DNA of 64,000 nt from Enterobacter chengduensis (GTDB lineage Bacteria > Pseudomonadota > Gammaproteobacteria > Enterobacterales > Enterobacteriaceae). Within the stretch, counting starts at the first letter, position 1. Each line of letters begins with the position of its first letter. The position numbers and the translations under genes are program-made. The DNA lies in assembly GCF_001984825.2 (NCBI RefSeq), contig NZ_CP043318.1, positions 5,047,428 to 5,111,427 of the forward strand. The letters run 5' to 3'. The notes under the pieces were generated by a model that made no database searches, was not told where the DNA came from, and saw only the letters and a program-made list of their open reading frames with translations. Shown piece by piece: positions 24,335 through 37,151 of this stretch.

Positions 24335-25831
24335 ATGGCTCACTCACATTTATTAGCAGAAAGAATTTCCCGCCTCAGCAGCGCGCTGGAGAAAGGCCTG
24401 TTCGAGCGTAGCCACGCCATTCGCCTCTGTTTACTGGCGGCGTTGAGCGGTGAAAGCGTGTTTCTGCTTGGGCCGCCGGGCATCGCCAAAAGCCTGATTG
24501 CCCGCAGGCTTAAGTTCGCTTTTCAGAATGCCCGCGCGTTTGAATATCTGATGACCCGCTTCTCCACTCCCGAAGAGGTTTTCGGCCCTCTTTCCATTCA
24601 GGCGCTGAAAGATGAAGGGCGCTACGAGCGTTTGACGGCGGGGTATCTGCCTGAGGCTGAAATTGTCTTTCTTGATGAGATCTGGAAAGCCGGCCCGGCG
24701 ATTCTTAATACCCTGCTTACGGCAATTAACGAACGCCGGTTTCGCAACGGGGCCAGCGAAGAAAAAATCCCGATGCGCCTGCTGGTGGCCGCGTCAAACG
24801 AACTGCCCGAAGCCGACAGCAGCCTGGAAGCGCTGTATGACCGTATGCTGATCCGCCTGTGGCTCGATAAAGTCCAGGACAAGTCCAACTTCCGCTCTAT
24901 GCTGGTCAGCCAGCAGGATGAGAACGAAAACCCGGTTGCGGCTTCTCTGCAGGTGACGGACGAGGAGTATCACCAGTGGCAGGAAGAGATCGGCAAAATT
25001 AAACTGCCCGATGCCGTTTTTGAACTGATCTTCATGCTGCGCCAGCAGCTTGATTTACTCCCTTCCGCACCGTACGTCTCTGACCGTCGCTGGAAAAAAG
25101 CGATTCGCCTGCTGCAGGCAAGCGCCCTGTTCAGCGGTCGTGATGCCGTAGCCCCTATCGATCTGATCCTCCTCAAAGATTGCCTGTGGCATGACGCAGA
25201 AGGCATGAACCTGATGCAGCAGCAGCTGGACGTTTTGATGACCGGACACGCGTGGGGCCAGCAGTCTATGCTGAACCAGCTGGGTGCAATTACCCAGCGC
25301 CGGATCCAGCTTCAGCAGCAGCAAAGTGATAAAACGGCGCTGAAAGTGAATCGTCTTGGGGGTATGTTCGCCCGCAAACCGCACTACGAGCTTCCTGCGG
25401 ATCTGACCGGAACGACGCTAACGCTGCTGCTCCAGCAGCCGCTCAAGCTGCACGATATGCAGGTGGTACACATTACGGTTGAGCGCGAGGCGCTGTCCCA
25501 GTGGCTCGACAAAGGCGGCGAGATCCGCGGCAAGCTCAACGGGATCGGCTTTGCGCAGCCGCTGACGATGGAAGTGGACAGCAGCCAGCACCTGGTGATC
25601 CGCGACGTCAGCCTGCAGGGCTCGCGTCTTGCGCTTCCCGGCACCGCCTCTGACAGCGTGCCGGAAGAGATCAAACAGCAGCTGGACGCGCTGGATACCG
25701 AATGGCACCAGCAGCACACCCGCTTTAGCGAGCAGCAAAAATGCCTCTTTATTCATAGCGACTGGTTAGGTCGCATCGAAGCCAGCCTGCAGGACGTCAG
25801 CGCGCAGATCAAACAGGCGCGTCAATGCTAA
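24335..25831 (+). CDS. ravA: MoxR-family AAA+ ATPase RavA
   Basis: AAA+ ATPase that forms hexamers, binds the inducible lysine decarboxylase CadA/LdcI and, with ViaA, affects respiratory complexes and aminoglycoside sensitivity in E. coli. Walker A GPPGIAKS near residue 46 and Walker B IVFLDEI near residue 110 are intact. The C-terminal half holds the triple-helical and LARA-type domains used for LdcI binding. It is 498 aa, as in E. coli. The stop overlaps viaA by 7 bases. Confidence 0.95.
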   Translation: MAHSHLLAERISRLSSALEKGLFERSHAIRLCLLAALSGESVFLLGPPGIAKSLIARRLKFAFQNARAFEYLMTRFSTPEEVFGPLSIQALKDEGRYERLTAGYLPEAEIVFLDEIWKAGPAILNTLLTAINERRFRNGASEEKIPMRLLVAASNELPEADSSLEALYDRMLIRLWLDKVQDKSNFRSMLVSQQDENENPVAASLQVTDEEYHQWQEEIGKIKLPDAVFELIFMLRQQLDLLPSAPYVSDRRWKKAIRLLQASALFSGRDAVAPIDLILLKDCLWHDAEGMNLMQQQLDVLMTGHAWGQQSMLNQLGAITQRRIQLQQQQSDKTALKVNRLGGMFARKPHYELPADLTGTTLTLLLQQPLKLHDMQVVHITVEREALSQWLDKGGEIRGKLNGIGFAQPLTMEVDSSQHLVIRDVSLQGSRLALPGTASDSVPEEIKQQLDALDTEWHQQHTRFSEQQKCLFIHSDWLGRIEASLQDVSAQIKQARQC

Positions 25832-27276
25832 CGCTGGATACGCTCAACGTCATGCTGGCCGTCAGCGAGGAGGGGTTGATCGAAGAAGTGGTCATTACCC
25901 TTCTGGCGTCGCCGCAGCTGGCGGCGTTTTTTGAAAAATTCCCGAAGCTCAAAAAGGCGATGACCGACGATCTCCCGCGCTGGCGCGAAAATCTGCGACA
26001 GCGATTTAAAGAGACTGAAGTTCCGCCGGAGCTGACGGAGGAAGTCTCGGCCTATCAGCAGTGCCAGCGGCTCTCCACGACGCAGTTTATCGTCCAGCTC
26101 CCGCAAACTCTGGCGCTGCTCGACAACGTCCACTCTCCGTTTGCCGGCCAGGCCCGAGCGCTGGTTACGGATAACGCCACCTTTACTCCCGCCCTGCACA
26201 CCCTCTTTTTACAGCGCTGGCGCCTCAGCCTGGTGGTTCAGGCCACGACGCTAAACCAGCAGCTGCTGGACGAAGAGCGCGAGCAGCTGCTCAGTGAAGT
26301 ACAGGAACGTATGACCCTGAGCGGCCAGCTTGAGCAGGTGCTGGTGGAAAATGAAAACGCCGCGGGTCGTCTCTGGGACATGAGCGCCGGTCAGCTCCGA
26401 CGCGGGGATTACCAGCTGATCGTCAAATACGGCGATTTTCTGGCGCAGCAGCCGGAGCTGATGAAGCTTGCTGAACAGCTGGGGCGCTCAAGGGAGGCAA
26501 AATCGGTTCCAAAGAAGGATGCCCCGATGGAAACCTTCCGCACCCTGGTACGCGAACCGGCTACCGTGCCGGAGCAGGTCGACGGGCTCCAGCAGAGCGA
26601 TGACATTCTGCGCCTGCTGCCCACCGAGTTAAGCACGCTGGGCATGACCGAGCTGGAGTATGAGTTCTACCGACGGCTGGTGGAAAAACAGCTTCTCACC
26701 TACCGGCTGCACGGCGAAGCCTGGCGCGAGAAGCTGAGCCAGCGTCCGGTCGTCCATCAGGATTTTGATGAACAGCCGCGCGGGCCGTTTATTGTGTGCG
26801 TGGATACGTCCGGATCGATGGGCGGGTTTAACGAGCAGTGCGCGAAGGCGTTTTGCCTGGCACTGATGCGCGTGGCGCTCGCCGACCGCCGTCGCTGCTT
26901 CATCATGCTGTTCTCCAGCGAGGTGGTGGGCTATGAGCTGACGAACCAGCAGGGTATCGAGCAGGCAATCCGCTTCCTGAGCCAGCGTTTTCGCGGCGGC
27001 ACGGATCTGGCCAGCTGCTTTCGCAGCATTGTGGAGCGTATGCAGGGCGGCGACTGGTACGACGCCGACGCGGTGGTGATTTCCGATTTTATTGCCCAGC
27101 GGCTGCCGGATGACGTGGTGAATAAGGTGAAGGAATTACAGCGCGTGCATCAGCACCGTTTCCATGCGGTGGCGATGTCCGCCCATGGAAAACCCGGCAT
27201 CATGCGCATCTTCGATCATATCTGGCGCTTTGATACCGGGCTGCGTAGCCGCCTGCTCAGACGCTGGCAGCGTTAA
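25825..27276 (+). CDS. viaA: VWA-domain protein ViaA, RavA partner
   Basis: Works with RavA as a MoxR-VWA pair. The N-terminal part is a helical domain. The C-terminal von Willebrand A domain has an intact MIDAS motif ([10 protein letters not shown], near residue 328) and the downstream FRGGTDL threonine region. 483 aa, full length. It starts inside the ravA 3' end (7-base overlap), so the two are coupled. Its stop codon abuts that of convergent asnA with no intergenic space. Confidence 0.94.
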   Translation: MLTLDTLNVMLAVSEEGLIEEVVITLLASPQLAAFFEKFPKLKKAMTDDLPRWRENLRQRFKETEVPPELTEEVSAYQQCQRLSTTQFIVQLPQTLALLDNVHSPFAGQARALVTDNATFTPALHTLFLQRWRLSLVVQATTLNQQLLDEEREQLLSEVQERMTLSGQLEQVLVENENAAGRLWDMSAGQLRRGDYQLIVKYGDFLAQQPELMKLAEQLGRSREAKSVPKKDAPMETFRTLVREPATVPEQVDGLQQSDDILRLLPTELSTLGMTELEYEFYRRLVEKQLLTYRLHGEAWREKLSQRPVVHQDFDEQPRGPFIVCVDTSGSMGGFNEQCAKAFCLALMRVALADRRRCFIMLFSSEVVGYELTNQQGIEQAIRFLSQRFRGGTDLASCFRSIVERMQGGDWYDADAVVISDFIAQRLPDDVVNKVKELQRVHQHRFHAVAMSAHGKPGIMRIFDHIWRFDTGLRSRLLRRWQR

Positions 27277-28269
27277 TTACAGAAGAGAGCCGACGCTTTC
27301 GCGTACCTGCTGCGGCCAGACGCCACACTGAACCTGACCGATATGGGGTAATTGCAGGAGCAGCATGGTCAGGCGGGACTGGCCGATACCGCCACCAATC
27401 GTCTGCGGCATTTCCCCACGCAGCAGCGCCTGGTGCCACTCTAGTTTGAGGCGATCTTCATCGCCGGTGGTCGACAGCTGGCGCTTCAGCGCGTCGGCAT
27501 CCACGCGGATCCCCATAGAAGAAAGCTCAAATGCGTCTTCCAGTACCGGGTTCCAGACCAGAATATCGCCGTTCAGCCCGGCAAATTCCCCCTCGCCCGC
27601 AGTGCTCCAGTCATCATAATCCGGCGCACGAACGTCGTGGCGTTTACCGTCAGAAAGCTTCCCGCCGATACCGATCAGGAACACGGCTCCTAATTCTTTG
27701 GCGATCGCACGCTCACGCCCTTTGGCGTCCAGATCCGGGAAGCGGGTCAGCAATTCCTGGCTATGAACAAAGTGGATCGTTTCCGGCAGGAACGGTGCCA
27801 GACCAAACTCTTCGCTTACGGCCGCTTCGGTTGCTTTGATCCCGGCGTAGATCGCCTCAACGGTGGACTTCAGCGTACCGACGTGACGCTCACCATCCCC
27901 CATCACGCGCTCCCAGTCCCACTGGTCGACGTAAACAGAGTGAATAGGTGAGAGGCGATCTTCATCGGGGCGAAGGGCTTTCATGTGCGTGTAAAGCCCT
28001 TCGCCCGCGCTGAAGTCGTGTTGTCCCAGGGTTTGACGCTTCCACTTCGCCAGGGAATGAACCACTTCGAACTGGGCGTCTGGCAGTGTTTTCACTTTCA
28101 CCTGCACCGCTTTTTCGCATCCAGACAGGTTATCCTGGGTCCCGTCACCCACGCGGCTAAGAATCGGAGCCTGAACTTCAATCAGCCCAAGCTTCTCTTC
28201 CAGCTGGCGGGAAAAATGGGATTTTACGAAACTGATCTGGCGTTGTTTTGCGATGTAAACGGTTTTCAT
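27277..28269 (-). CDS. asnA: Aspartate--ammonia ligase (asparagine synthetase A)
   Basis: Makes asparagine from aspartate, ammonia and ATP. The fold is like class II aminoacyl-tRNA synthetases. 330 aa, starting [20 protein letters not shown] and ending with the GGGIGQSRL motif that forms the ATP site. It is divergent from asnC, which activates it in E. coli when asparagine is scarce. Convergent with and adjoining viaA. Confidence 0.97.
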   Translation of the reverse strand: MKTVYIAKQRQISFVKSHFSRQLEEKLGLIEVQAPILSRVGDGTQDNLSGCEKAVQVKVKTLPDAQFEVVHSLAKWKRQTLGQHDFSAGEGLYTHMKALRPDEDRLSPIHSVYVDQWDWERVMGDGERHVGTLKSTVEAIYAGIKATEAAVSEEFGLAPFLPETIHFVHSQELLTRFPDLDAKGRERAIAKELGAVFLIGIGGKLSDGKRHDVRAPDYDDWSTAGEGEFAGLNGDILVWNPVLEDAFELSSMGIRVDADALKRQLSTTGDEDRLKLEWHQALLRGEMPQTIGGGIGQSRLTMLLLQLPHIGQVQCGVWPQQVRESVGSLL

Positions 28270-28420
28270 TATTTATACTCCTGCGTCCTGTTGCTATTGA
28301 TTAAGCAACAGAAATGGCACCTTATTCAATAACACATCAACAAAAAGCCACCTTCAGTTTTGATTCGATAAAATAGAGCGCTAGAATAGAGTGATTCATT
28401 AATCTTTATAAGAAAAAGCT

Positions 28421-28879
28421 ATGGAAAATTATCAGATCGACAATCTCGACCGAGGCATTCTGAAGGCGTTGATGGCGAATGCCCGTACCGCCTACGCCGA
28501 ACTGGCAAAACAGTTTGGCGTCAGCCCGGGGACCATTCACGTTCGCGTAGAGAAAATGAAGCAGGCGGGCATCATTACCGGCGCGCGCATAGACGTCAGC
28601 CCTAAACATCTGGGTTATGACGTCTGTTGCTTCATCGGCATCATTCTAAAAAGCGCCAAAGACTACCCTTCCGCCCTGGCAAAGCTGAACGCGCTGGATG
28701 AAGTCACCGAGGCTTATTACACCACCGGGCATTACAGCATCTTTATTAAAGTCATGTGCCGATCCATCGACGCGCTCCAGCAGGTACTTATCAACAAGAT
28801 CCAAACAATCGATGAAATTCAGTCCACCGAGACGCTGATCTCCCTGCAAAACCCGATCATGCGTACCATCCGCCCGTGA
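28421..28879 (+). CDS. asnC: Transcriptional regulator AsnC
   Basis: Lrp/AsnC-family regulator of 152 aa. An N-terminal helix-turn-helix (TAYAELAKQFGVSPGTIHVRVEKM near residues 23-46, split by a short turn) is followed by a RAM ligand-binding domain that senses asparagine. It activates asnA and represses its own gene; in E. coli asnC transcription can run through mioC toward oriC. The 151-base gap to asnA holds both promoters. Confidence 0.95.
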   Translation: MENYQIDNLDRGILKALMANARTAYAELAKQFGVSPGTIHVRVEKMKQAGIITGARIDVSPKHLGYDVCCFIGIILKSAKDYPSALAKLNALDEVTEAYYTTGHYSIFIKVMCRSIDALQQVLINKIQTIDEIQSTETLISLQNPIMRTIRP

Positions 28880-28891
28880 TTGGGCAAATTC

Positions 28892-28940
28892 ATTCCCACA
28901 TTTTCCACAGGTAGATCCCAGCTCGTTCACAGCGTACAAT
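28892..28940 (+). promoter_or_regulatory. mioC promoter with DnaA boxes
   Basis: Two tandem DnaA-box-like 9-mers, ATTCCCACA (28892-28900) and TTTTCCACA (28901-28909), precede a -10 box TACAAT (28935-28940). In E. coli DnaA binding here represses mioC transcription entering oriC before initiation. A GATC site lies between the boxes and the -10. Confidence 0.7.
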
Positions 28941-28969
28941 GGCCGTCTCTTTATCTGGGCGAGCGATCA

Positions 28970-29419
28970 ATGGCGGACATTACCCTTATCAGCGGCAGCA
29001 CCCTTGGTGGTGCGGAATACGTTGCGGAACACCTGGCTGAAAAGCTGGAAGATGCAGGCTTTTCTACAGAGACACTGCACGGACCGTTGCTTGAAGATCT
29101 CCCGACTGACGGGGTCTGGCTGCTGATCACCTCCACGCACGGCGCAGGCGATCTCCCCGATAACCTGCAACCTTTATATGACGAACTGCTGGAACAGCAG
29201 CCTGACCTGTCAAACGTCCGTTTTGGCGCGGTGGGGATCGGCAGTCGTGAATATGACACCTTTTGCGGTGCAATAGAGAAAGTTGAAGCAGCTGTCTCCT
29301 CTTGTGGAGCAAAACAGCTGGGTGAAACGCTCAAGATCAACATCCTCGATCATGACATTCCGGAGGATCCAGCCGAGATCTGGCTCGCGGAATGGAAAAA
29401 TTTACTCAAAAACGATTAA
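28970..29419 (+). CDS. mioC: MioC flavodoxin-like protein
   Basis: Short-chain flavoprotein (149 aa here, 147 in E. coli) that binds FMN; E. coli MioC supported biotin synthase activity in vitro. The FMN phosphate loop SGSTLGGAEYVAE is near residue 8, and further FMN loops include SSTHGAGD-type STHGAGDLPDN and IGSREYDTFCG. Start at 28970 (MADITL); the frame is open further upstream, but that part is promoter. It is transcribed toward oriC, which begins right after its stop. Confidence 0.95.
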   Translation: MADITLISGSTLGGAEYVAEHLAEKLEDAGFSTETLHGPLLEDLPTDGVWLLITSTHGAGDLPDNLQPLYDELLEQQPDLSNVRFGAVGIGSREYDTFCGAIEKVEAAVSSCGAKQLGETLKINILDHDIPEDPAEIWLAEWKNLLKND

Positions 29420-29710
29420 AGATCGCGCGATCAGATGTGGATAACTCTGGTTAAAAGCTCGTATTAACCCGTAGTTATCCAAAGAACAACCGTAGCTTCG
29501 TTTATGAGCTGTGCATAAAGTCGCGATCTGATCCCAGCTTATACGGTCCAGGATCACCGATCATTCACAGCAAACGATCCTCTCTAACCCCATGATCTTC
29601 TTTATGAGATCGGACTTATCCACACAGGTTCGCGATCCTAATAAGAGATCACAATAGAACAGATCTCTAAATAAAAAGATCTTCTTTTTAATAGCCCAGG
29701 ATCCCAATGC
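29420..29710. other. oriC: Chromosomal replication origin oriC
   Basis: Lies between mioC and mnmG as in E. coli, in reverse orientation. DnaA boxes: R4 TGTGGATAA (29436-29444), R3 TTATCCAAA (29475-29483), R2 TGTGCATAA (29510-29518) and R1 TTATCCACA (29616-29624). The duplex-unwinding element follows as three 13-mers: R 29638-29650, M 29653-29665 and L 29669-29681, each beginning GATCT-like on the minus strand. GATC (Dam/SeqA) sites are dense throughout. IHF and Fis sites are expected but not resolved by eye. R2 differs from the E. coli R2 (TTATACACA) by one base. Confidence 0.96.
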
Positions 29711-29793
29711 TTTCTCGAAAGACTAAAGTTGAGTAGAATCCACGGCCCGGGCTTCAATTCATTTTCATACCGCTTTACGCGAGGCAGACCACC

Positions 29794-31683
29794 ATGTTTT
29801 ATCAGGATCCTTTTGACGTCATCATCATTGGCGGGGGTCACGCAGGCACTGAGGCCGCAATGGCCGCAGCGCGTATGGGTCAGCAGACCCTGCTTTTGAC
29901 ACACAATATCGACACGCTGGGACAAATGTCCTGTAATCCGGCGATTGGCGGCATTGGGAAAGGACACCTGGTAAAAGAAGTGGATGCACTTGGCGGCCTG
30001 ATGGCGAAAGCGATCGATCGGGCCGGCATCCAGTTTAGGATACTAAACGCAAGTAAGGGTCCCGCCGTGCGTGCGACCCGCGCGCAGGCAGACCGCGTGC
30101 TTTACCGTCAGGCGGTGCGCACCGCCCTGGAGAATCAGCCGAACCTGATGATCTTCCAGCAGGCGGTTGAAGATCTTATCGTTGAGAACGATCGCGTCGT
30201 GGGTGCCGTGACCCAGATGGGGCTCAAGTTCCGCGCGAAAGCCGTGGTGCTGACCGTAGGGACATTCCTGGACGGTAAAATTCATATCGGTCTGGATAAC
30301 TACAGCGGTGGCCGTGCTGGCGATCCGCCGTCTATTCCACTGTCTCGTCGTCTGCGTGAACTGCCGCTGCGCGTCAGCCGCCTGAAAACCGGTACGCCGC
30401 CGCGTATTGACGCACGCACCATTGATTTCAGCGTGCTGGCGCAACAGCACGGCGATAACCCAATGCCGGTCTTCTCGTTTATGGGCAATGCGGCACAGCA
30501 TCCGCAGCAGGTGCCGTGCTACATCACGCATACCAACGAGAAAACCCATGACGTGATCCGCAATAATCTCGATCGCAGCCCCATGTATGCTGGCGTGATC
30601 GAAGGGATCGGTCCGCGCTACTGCCCATCGATCGAAGACAAAGTGATGCGCTTTGCCGATCGTAACCAGCACCAGATCTTCCTGGAGCCGGAAGGGCTGA
30701 CCTCAAACGAAATTTACCCGAACGGCATCTCCACCAGCCTGCCGTTCGACGTGCAGATGCAAATTGTTCGCTCTATGCAGGGGATGGAAAATGCGAAAAT
30801 CGTCCGTCCTGGCTACGCTATTGAGTACGATTTCTTCGATCCGCGTGACCTGAAGCCAACCCTGGAGAGCAAATTCATCCACGGTCTGTTCTTCGCGGGG
30901 CAGATTAACGGTACTACCGGTTATGAAGAAGCGGCCGCGCAGGGTCTGCTGGCCGGTCTGAACGCCGCACGCTTCTCTGCTGAGAAAGAGGGCTGGGCAC
31001 CGGCGCGTTCTCAGGCGTATCTGGGCGTGCTGGTTGACGATCTCTGCACGCTGGGTACCAAAGAACCGTACCGTATGTTTACTTCTCGCGCGGAATATCG
31101 CCTGATGCTGCGTGAAGACAACGCCGACCTGCGTCTGACCGAAATGGGCCGCGAGCTGGGTCTGGTCGATGACGAGCGCTGGGCGCGCTTCAACGAGAAG
31201 CTGGAACGCATTGAACAGGAACGTCAGCGTCTGAAAACCACCTGGGTGAATCCGCAGGCGGAAACCGCAGCAGAAGTAAACGCTCACTTAACAGCGCCGC
31301 TGTCGCGTGAAGCCAGTGGGGAAGATCTGCTGCGCCGTCCTGAAGTCACCTATGAGAACCTGGTCAAACTGACCGCGTTCGCGCCGGGTCTGGAAGACGC
31401 TGAAGCAGCCGAGCAGGTTGAGATCCAGGTCAAGTACGAAGGTTACATCGCACGTCAGCAGGATGAGATCGAAAAACAGCAGCGCAACGAAAACACGCTG
31501 CTGCCGGAAATGCTGGACTACCGTCAGGTCACGGGCCTTTCCAACGAAGTCATCGCCAAGCTCAACGATCACAAACCGGTGTCGATTGGCCAGGCGTCCC
31601 GCATCTCGGGCGTTACCCCTGCGGCGATTTCGATCCTGCTGGTCTGGCTGAAAAAGCAGGGCATGCTGCGCCGCAGCGCGTAA
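29794..31683 (+). CDS. mnmG: tRNA uridine-5-carboxymethylaminomethyl modification enzyme MnmG (GidA)
   Basis: FAD-dependent partner of MnmE; together they add the cmnm5 group at wobble U34 of several tRNAs. The FAD-binding [10 protein letters not shown] is at residues 13-22, followed by the conserved [14 protein letters not shown]. 629 aa, the E. coli length. Its promoter lies in the oriC-proximal gap (possible -10 TAGAAT, 29734-29739), and transcription leads away from oriC, which in E. coli aids origin opening. The functional partner mnmE is also in this window (59581-60945). Confidence 0.97.
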   Translation: MFYQDPFDVIIIGGGHAGTEAAMAAARMGQQTLLLTHNIDTLGQMSCNPAIGGIGKGHLVKEVDALGGLMAKAIDRAGIQFRILNASKGPAVRATRAQADRVLYRQAVRTALENQPNLMIFQQAVEDLIVENDRVVGAVTQMGLKFRAKAVVLTVGTFLDGKIHIGLDNYSGGRAGDPPSIPLSRRLRELPLRVSRLKTGTPPRIDARTIDFSVLAQQHGDNPMPVFSFMGNAAQHPQQVPCYITHTNEKTHDVIRNNLDRSPMYAGVIEGIGPRYCPSIEDKVMRFADRNQHQIFLEPEGLTSNEIYPNGISTSLPFDVQMQIVRSMQGMENAKIVRPGYAIEYDFFDPRDLKPTLESKFIHGLFFAGQINGTTGYEEAAAQGLLAGLNAARFSAEKEGWAPARSQAYLGVLVDDLCTLGTKEPYRMFTSRAEYRLMLREDNADLRLTEMGRELGLVDDERWARFNEKLERIEQERQRLKTTWVNPQAETAAEVNAHLTAPLSREASGEDLLRRPEVTYENLVKLTAFAPGLEDAEAAEQVEIQVKYEGYIARQQDEIEKQQRNENTLLPEMLDYRQVTGLSNEVIAKLNDHKPVSIGQASRISGVTPAAISILLVWLKKQGMLRRSA

Positions 31684-31698
31684 TTGACATTGCTTTTG

Positions 31699-31764
31699 GC
31701 GGGTGGCGCTTCGCTTACCCGCCCTACTTATTCGTAGGCCCGGTAAGCGGCAGCGCCACCGGGC
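31699..31764. repeat. Paired REP element (BIME) between mnmG and rsmG
   Basis: GGCGGGTGGCGC...TACCCGCCCTAC is followed 9 bases on by GTAGGCCCGGTAAGCG...CGCCACCGGGC. This is a head-to-head pair of REP palindromes. Near copies occur at 50018-50087 and 53541-53611. Confidence 0.8.
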
Positions 31765-31790
31765 GAAAAATCTCTAAACAGGTATTCACC

Positions 31791-32414
31791 GTGCTCAACA
31801 AACTCTCTCGTCTGCTGGATCAGGCAGGTATTTCGCTCACCGATCACCAGAAAAATCAGCTGGTGGCCTATGTCGACATGCTGAACAAATGGAACAAAGC
31901 GTACAACCTGACGTCGGTACGCGACCCCAACGAGATGCTCGTTCGCCATATTCTCGACAGCATCGTGGTGGCGCCATATCTAAAAGGCGAACGTTTTATC
32001 GACGTGGGGACGGGCCCTGGTCTGCCGGGCGTTCCGCTGTCGATTGTTCGCCCTGAGAGCCATTTCACGCTGCTCGACAGCCTTGGCAAGCGCGTGCGCT
32101 TTTTACGTCAGGTCCAGCATGAGCTGAAGCTTGAGAACATCACGCCCGTGCAGAGTAGGGTAGAGGAATTCCCGGCAGAGCCGCCGTTCGACGGGGTTAT
32201 CAGCCGCGCATTTGCGTCGCTCAACGATATGGTGAGCTGGTGCAAGCACTTACCTGCGAAAGATGGCCGCTTTTATGCGCTGAAAGGGCAGTTGCCAGGC
32301 GATGAAATTGAACAGCTTCCGGACGGTTTTGCCGTCGAGTCAATTGAGAAATTACAGATCCCTCAGCTCGAAGGTGAACGTCATCTGGTGATAATTAAGC
32401 CAAACAATTTTTAA
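31791..32414 (+). CDS. rsmG: 16S rRNA (guanine(527)-N7)-methyltransferase RsmG (GidB)
   Basis: Methylates G527 in the 530 loop of 16S rRNA; loss gives low-level streptomycin resistance in many bacteria. The SAM-binding motif is [12 protein letters not shown] near residue 68. 207 aa, as in E. coli. The start is GTG at 31791 ([13 protein letters not shown]). A BIME lies between it and mnmG; the two are usually co-transcribed. Confidence 0.96.
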   Translation: MLNKLSRLLDQAGISLTDHQKNQLVAYVDMLNKWNKAYNLTSVRDPNEMLVRHILDSIVVAPYLKGERFIDVGTGPGLPGVPLSIVRPESHFTLLDSLGKRVRFLRQVQHELKLENITPVQSRVEEFPAEPPFDGVISRAFASLNDMVSWCKHLPAKDGRFYALKGQLPGDEIEQLPDGFAVESIEKLQIPQLEGERHLVIIKPNNF

Positions 32415-33030
32415 AAAATTAATAAAAAATGTGGAATTCGTGCTGTTCTTATCATGTTAAAAAACAGCACAACTTCCGGGGATTTACCGGTGAGCTTTTA
32501 ACCTCTGCTTCACTAAGGTTTTTCTTCCGGTTAACTTGGCATGTGTTATTCACCAGAAAGATAGTCATCTCTGAAAATATAAGTCTGCTAAAAGTGGAAG
32601 GCAGTAACCAGAACGTAATGTTAATTGTTTATTAAGAATGTCAATAAAAGGTTTTTATTGTGTACTGGGCTGTTTTGAAAAAAGTTAAGACGTTTTGCGT
32701 TTAATTTCATAAAGATAAATTTCTGCGATTTGAGCCTTTGATAAATACAACCTTATCGTAAATGTGTGTTTTGTGATCTCGTGCACGCTTTATCACCAAC
32801 GTTTTCGCGCTGTTTGCAGTTTTGGTCGAAGGTTGGCGCTTTAAGCGAAAGTTAAAAAATAGCGGTGGGGAAAAATATTTAAACATTTATTCACCTTTTC
32901 GCTACTTAATGTTTGAAATCACGGGTGCGCACCGTATAATTTGACCGCTTTTTGATGCTTGACTCTGAGCCTTAAAGGACGTTTTATACGACACGCGGCA
33001 TACCTCGAAGGGAGCAGGAGTAAAAACGTG
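32415..33030. promoter_or_regulatory. rsmG-atpI intergenic region with atp promoter
   Basis: 616 bases with no convincing gene. Near its right end TTTGAA (32912-32917) and TATAAT (32935-32940), spaced 17 bases, form a strong sigma-70 promoter. This closely matches the E. coli atp (unc) promoter as I remember it. Elsewhere are an inverted repeat GTGCTGTT/AACAGCAC around 32441-32471 and an AT-rich palindrome CAATAAAAGGTTTTTATTG (32642-32660). A 68-codon open frame at 32429-32635 has no supporting features. Confidence 0.75.
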
Positions 33031-34235
<1,205 letters not shown>

Positions 34236-34266
34236 TTTTTTACCAACACTACTACGTTTTAATTGA

Positions 34267-34541
<275 letters not shown>

Positions 34542-34572
34542 TAAGCCACAGATATTAAAGAGGTATTGTGCT

Positions 34573-35043
34573 GTGAACATGAACGCAACAATCCTCGGCC
34601 AGGCCATCGCGTTTATTCTCTTTGTCTGGTTCTGCATGAAGTATGTATGGCCGCCTTTAATGGCTGCCATCGAAAAACGTCAGAAAGAAATTGCTGACGG
34701 TCTGGCTTCTGCAGAACGCGCTAAGAAAGATTTGGACCTTGCACAGGCCAACGCGACAGACCAGCTGAAAAAAGCGAAAGCGGAAGCTCAGGTTATCATC
34801 GAACAGGCTAACAAACGCCGTTCGCAGATCCTGGACGAAGCCAAAGCTGAAGCAGAACAGGAACGTACTAAGATCGTGACACAGGCTCAGGCTGAAATTG
34901 AAGCTGAGCGTAAACGTGCTCGTGAAGAACTGCGTAAGCAGGTTGCGATTCTGGCTGTTGCTGGCGCCGAGAAGATCATCGAACGTTCCGTGGATGAAGC
35001 TGCTAACAGCGACATCGTGGACAAACTTGTCGCTGAACTGTAA
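34573..35043 (+). CDS. atpF: ATP synthase Fo subunit b
   Basis: Peripheral stalk subunit (156 aa) that, as a dimer, ties F1 to Fo. One N-terminal membrane helix (residues about 3-26) is followed by a long charged coiled coil rich in Lys, Glu and Ala. The start is GTG at 34573, as in E. coli ([10 protein letters not shown]). Lies between atpE and atpH. Confidence 0.97.
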   Translation: MNMNATILGQAIAFILFVWFCMKYVWPPLMAAIEKRQKEIADGLASAERAKKDLDLAQANATDQLKKAKAEAQVIIEQANKRRSQILDEAKAEAEQERTKIVTQAQAEIEAERKRAREELRKQVAILAVAGAEKIIERSVDEAANSDIVDKLVAEL

Positions 35044-35057
35044 GGAGGGAGGGGCTG

Positions 35058-35591
35058 ATGTCTGAATTTGTTACGGTAGCTCGCCCCTACGCCAAAGCAG
35101 CTTTTGACTTTGCTATCGAACACCAAAATGTCGATCGCTGGCAGAATATGCTGGCGTTTGCCGCTGAGGTGACGAAAAACGAACAAATGGCCGAGTTGCT
35201 TTCCGGTGCGTTAGCACCTGAAACTCTCGCCGCGTCGTTTATCGCCGTGTGCGGAGAGCAACTGGATGCCAACGGCCAGAACCTGATTAAGGTGATGGCA
35301 GAAAATGGTCGTCTCCGTGTGCTCCCGGATGTTCTCGAGCAGTTTGAGCACTTACGTGCCCTTAGTGAAGCTACCGCTGAAGTTGAAGTGACTTCTGCAA
35401 CTGAACTGAGTGACGAACAGCTTGCGAAAATCACCGCCGCGATGGAAAAACGTCTGTCACGCAAAGTTAAGCTGAATTGCAAAATCGATAAGTCTGTAAT
35501 GGCAGGCGTAATCATCCGCTCGGGTGATATGGTCATTGATGGCAGCGTACGCGGCCGTCTTGAGCGCCTTGCAGACGTCTTGCAGTCTTAA
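35058..35591 (+). CDS. atpH: ATP synthase F1 subunit delta
   Basis: Connects the top of F1 to the b-dimer stalk. 177 aa, with an N-terminal helical domain ([19 protein letters not shown]) and the family signature near the C-terminus ([20 protein letters not shown]). 14 bases after atpF, with AAGGAGGG as ribosome-binding site. Confidence 0.97.
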   Translation: MSEFVTVARPYAKAAFDFAIEHQNVDRWQNMLAFAAEVTKNEQMAELLSGALAPETLAASFIAVCGEQLDANGQNLIKVMAENGRLRVLPDVLEQFEHLRALSEATAEVEVTSATELSDEQLAKITAAMEKRLSRKVKLNCKIDKSVMAGVIIRSGDMVIDGSVRGRLERLADVLQS

Positions 35592-35603
35592 GGGGACTGG
35601 AGC

Positions 35604-37145
35604 ATGCAACTGAATTCCACCGAAATCAGCGAACTGATCAAGCAGCGCATTGCTCAGTTCAATGTTGTGAGTGAAGCTCACAACGAAGGTACTATTGTTT
35701 CTGTAAGTGACGGTGTTATCCGCATCCACGGCCTGGCCGATTGTATGCAGGGTGAGATGATTTCCCTGCCGGGTAACCGTTACGCTATCGCACTGAACCT
35801 GGAGCGCGACTCCGTAGGTGCAGTTGTGATGGGTCCATACGCTGACCTCGCCGAAGGCATGAAGGTTAAGTGTACTGGCCGTATTCTGGAAGTGCCGGTT
35901 GGCCGTGGCCTGCTGGGTCGCGTTGTTAACACCCTGGGTGCACCAATCGACGGTAAAGGTCCGGTTGAGCACGATGGCTTCTCTCCAATCGAAGTTATCG
36001 CACCGGGCGTTATCGACCGTCAGTCCGTAGATCAGCCTGTTCAGACAGGTTATAAGTCCGTTGATGCCATGATCCCAATCGGTCGTGGTCAGCGTGAACT
36101 GATCATCGGTGACCGTCAGACCGGTAAAACCGCGATGGCAATCGACGCCATCATCAACCAGCGTGACTCCGGTATCAAATGTGTGTACGTGGCCATCGGC
36201 CAGAAAGCGTCCACCATTTCCAACGTGGTTCGTAAACTGGAAGAGCACGGCGCGCTGGCTAACACCATCGTTGTTGTGGCTACCGCTTCTGAATCTGCTG
36301 CACTGCAATACCTGGCGCCTTACGCGGGTTGCGCAATGGGCGAATACTTCCGTGACCGCGGTGAAGATGCGCTGATCGTATACGATGACCTGTCTAAACA
36401 GGCTGTTGCTTATCGTCAGGTTTCCCTGCTGCTCCGTCGTCCACCTGGACGTGAAGCATTCCCTGGCGACGTATTCTACCTCCATTCTCGTCTGCTGGAG
36501 CGTGCTTCCCGCGTTAACGCGGAATACGTCGAGAACTTCACCAAAGGTGAAGTGAAGGGTAAAACGGGCTCACTGACCGCGCTGCCGATCATTGAAACCC
36601 AGGCGGGTGACGTTTCTGCGTTCGTTCCGACCAACGTAATCTCCATTACCGATGGTCAGATCTTCCTGGAAACCAACCTGTTTAACTCCGGTATTCGTCC
36701 GGCGGTTAACCCGGGTATCTCCGTATCCCGTGTTGGTGGTGCTGCTCAGACCAAGATCATCAAGAAACTGTCCGGTGGTATCCGTACCGCGCTGGCACAG
36801 TATCGTGAACTGGCTGCGTTCTCTCAGTTCGCATCCGATCTGGACGAAGCAACCCGTAAACAGCTGAGCCACGGTCAGAAAGTGACCGAGCTGCTGAAGC
36901 AGAAACAGTACGCACCTATGTCTGTTGCTCAGCAGGGCCTGGTACTGTTCGCGGCTGAACGCGGTTACCTCGAAGATGTGGAACTGGCGAAAATCGGTAG
37001 CTTCGAAGCCGCTCTGCTGGCTTACGTTGACCGTGATCACGCTCCGCTGATGCAAGAGATCAACCAGACCGGTGGCTATAACGACGAAATCGAAGGCAAG
37101 CTGAAAGCTATCCTCGATTCCTTCAAAGCAACCCAATCCTGGTAA
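35604..37145 (+). CDS. atpA: ATP synthase F1 subunit alpha
   Basis: Non-catalytic nucleotide-binding subunit, three per F1, alternating with beta. 513 aa. Walker A GDRQTGKT near residues 170-177; the conserved arginine finger lies in the [17 protein letters not shown] region. ATG at 35604 preceded by AAGGGGACTGGAGC. A GC-rich stem-loop lies between it and atpG. Confidence 0.98.
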   Translation: MQLNSTEISELIKQRIAQFNVVSEAHNEGTIVSVSDGVIRIHGLADCMQGEMISLPGNRYAIALNLERDSVGAVVMGPYADLAEGMKVKCTGRILEVPVGRGLLGRVVNTLGAPIDGKGPVEHDGFSPIEVIAPGVIDRQSVDQPVQTGYKSVDAMIPIGRGQRELIIGDRQTGKTAMAIDAIINQRDSGIKCVYVAIGQKASTISNVVRKLEEHGALANTIVVVATASESAALQYLAPYAGCAMGEYFRDRGEDALIVYDDLSKQAVAYRQVSLLLRRPPGREAFPGDVFYLHSRLLERASRVNAEYVENFTKGEVKGKTGSLTALPIIETQAGDVSAFVPTNVISITDGQIFLETNLFNSGIRPAVNPGISVSRVGGAAQTKIIKKLSGGIRTALAQYRELAAFSQFASDLDEATRKQLSHGQKVTELLKQKQYAPMSVAQQGLVLFAAERGYLEDVELAKIGSFEAALLAYVDRDHAPLMQEINQTGGYNDEIEGKLKAILDSFKATQSW

Positions 37146-37151
37146 TCGTCC

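Noticed and set aside
32429..32635. 68-codon open frame in the rsmG-atpI gap
   Set aside because: No Shine-Dalgarno, no recognisable motif, AT-rich intergenic composition. Kept only as a note.
35457..36485. 342-codon open frame opposite atpH/atpA
   Set aside because: Antisense to two core ATP synthase genes. It results from their strong codon bias; no start signal.
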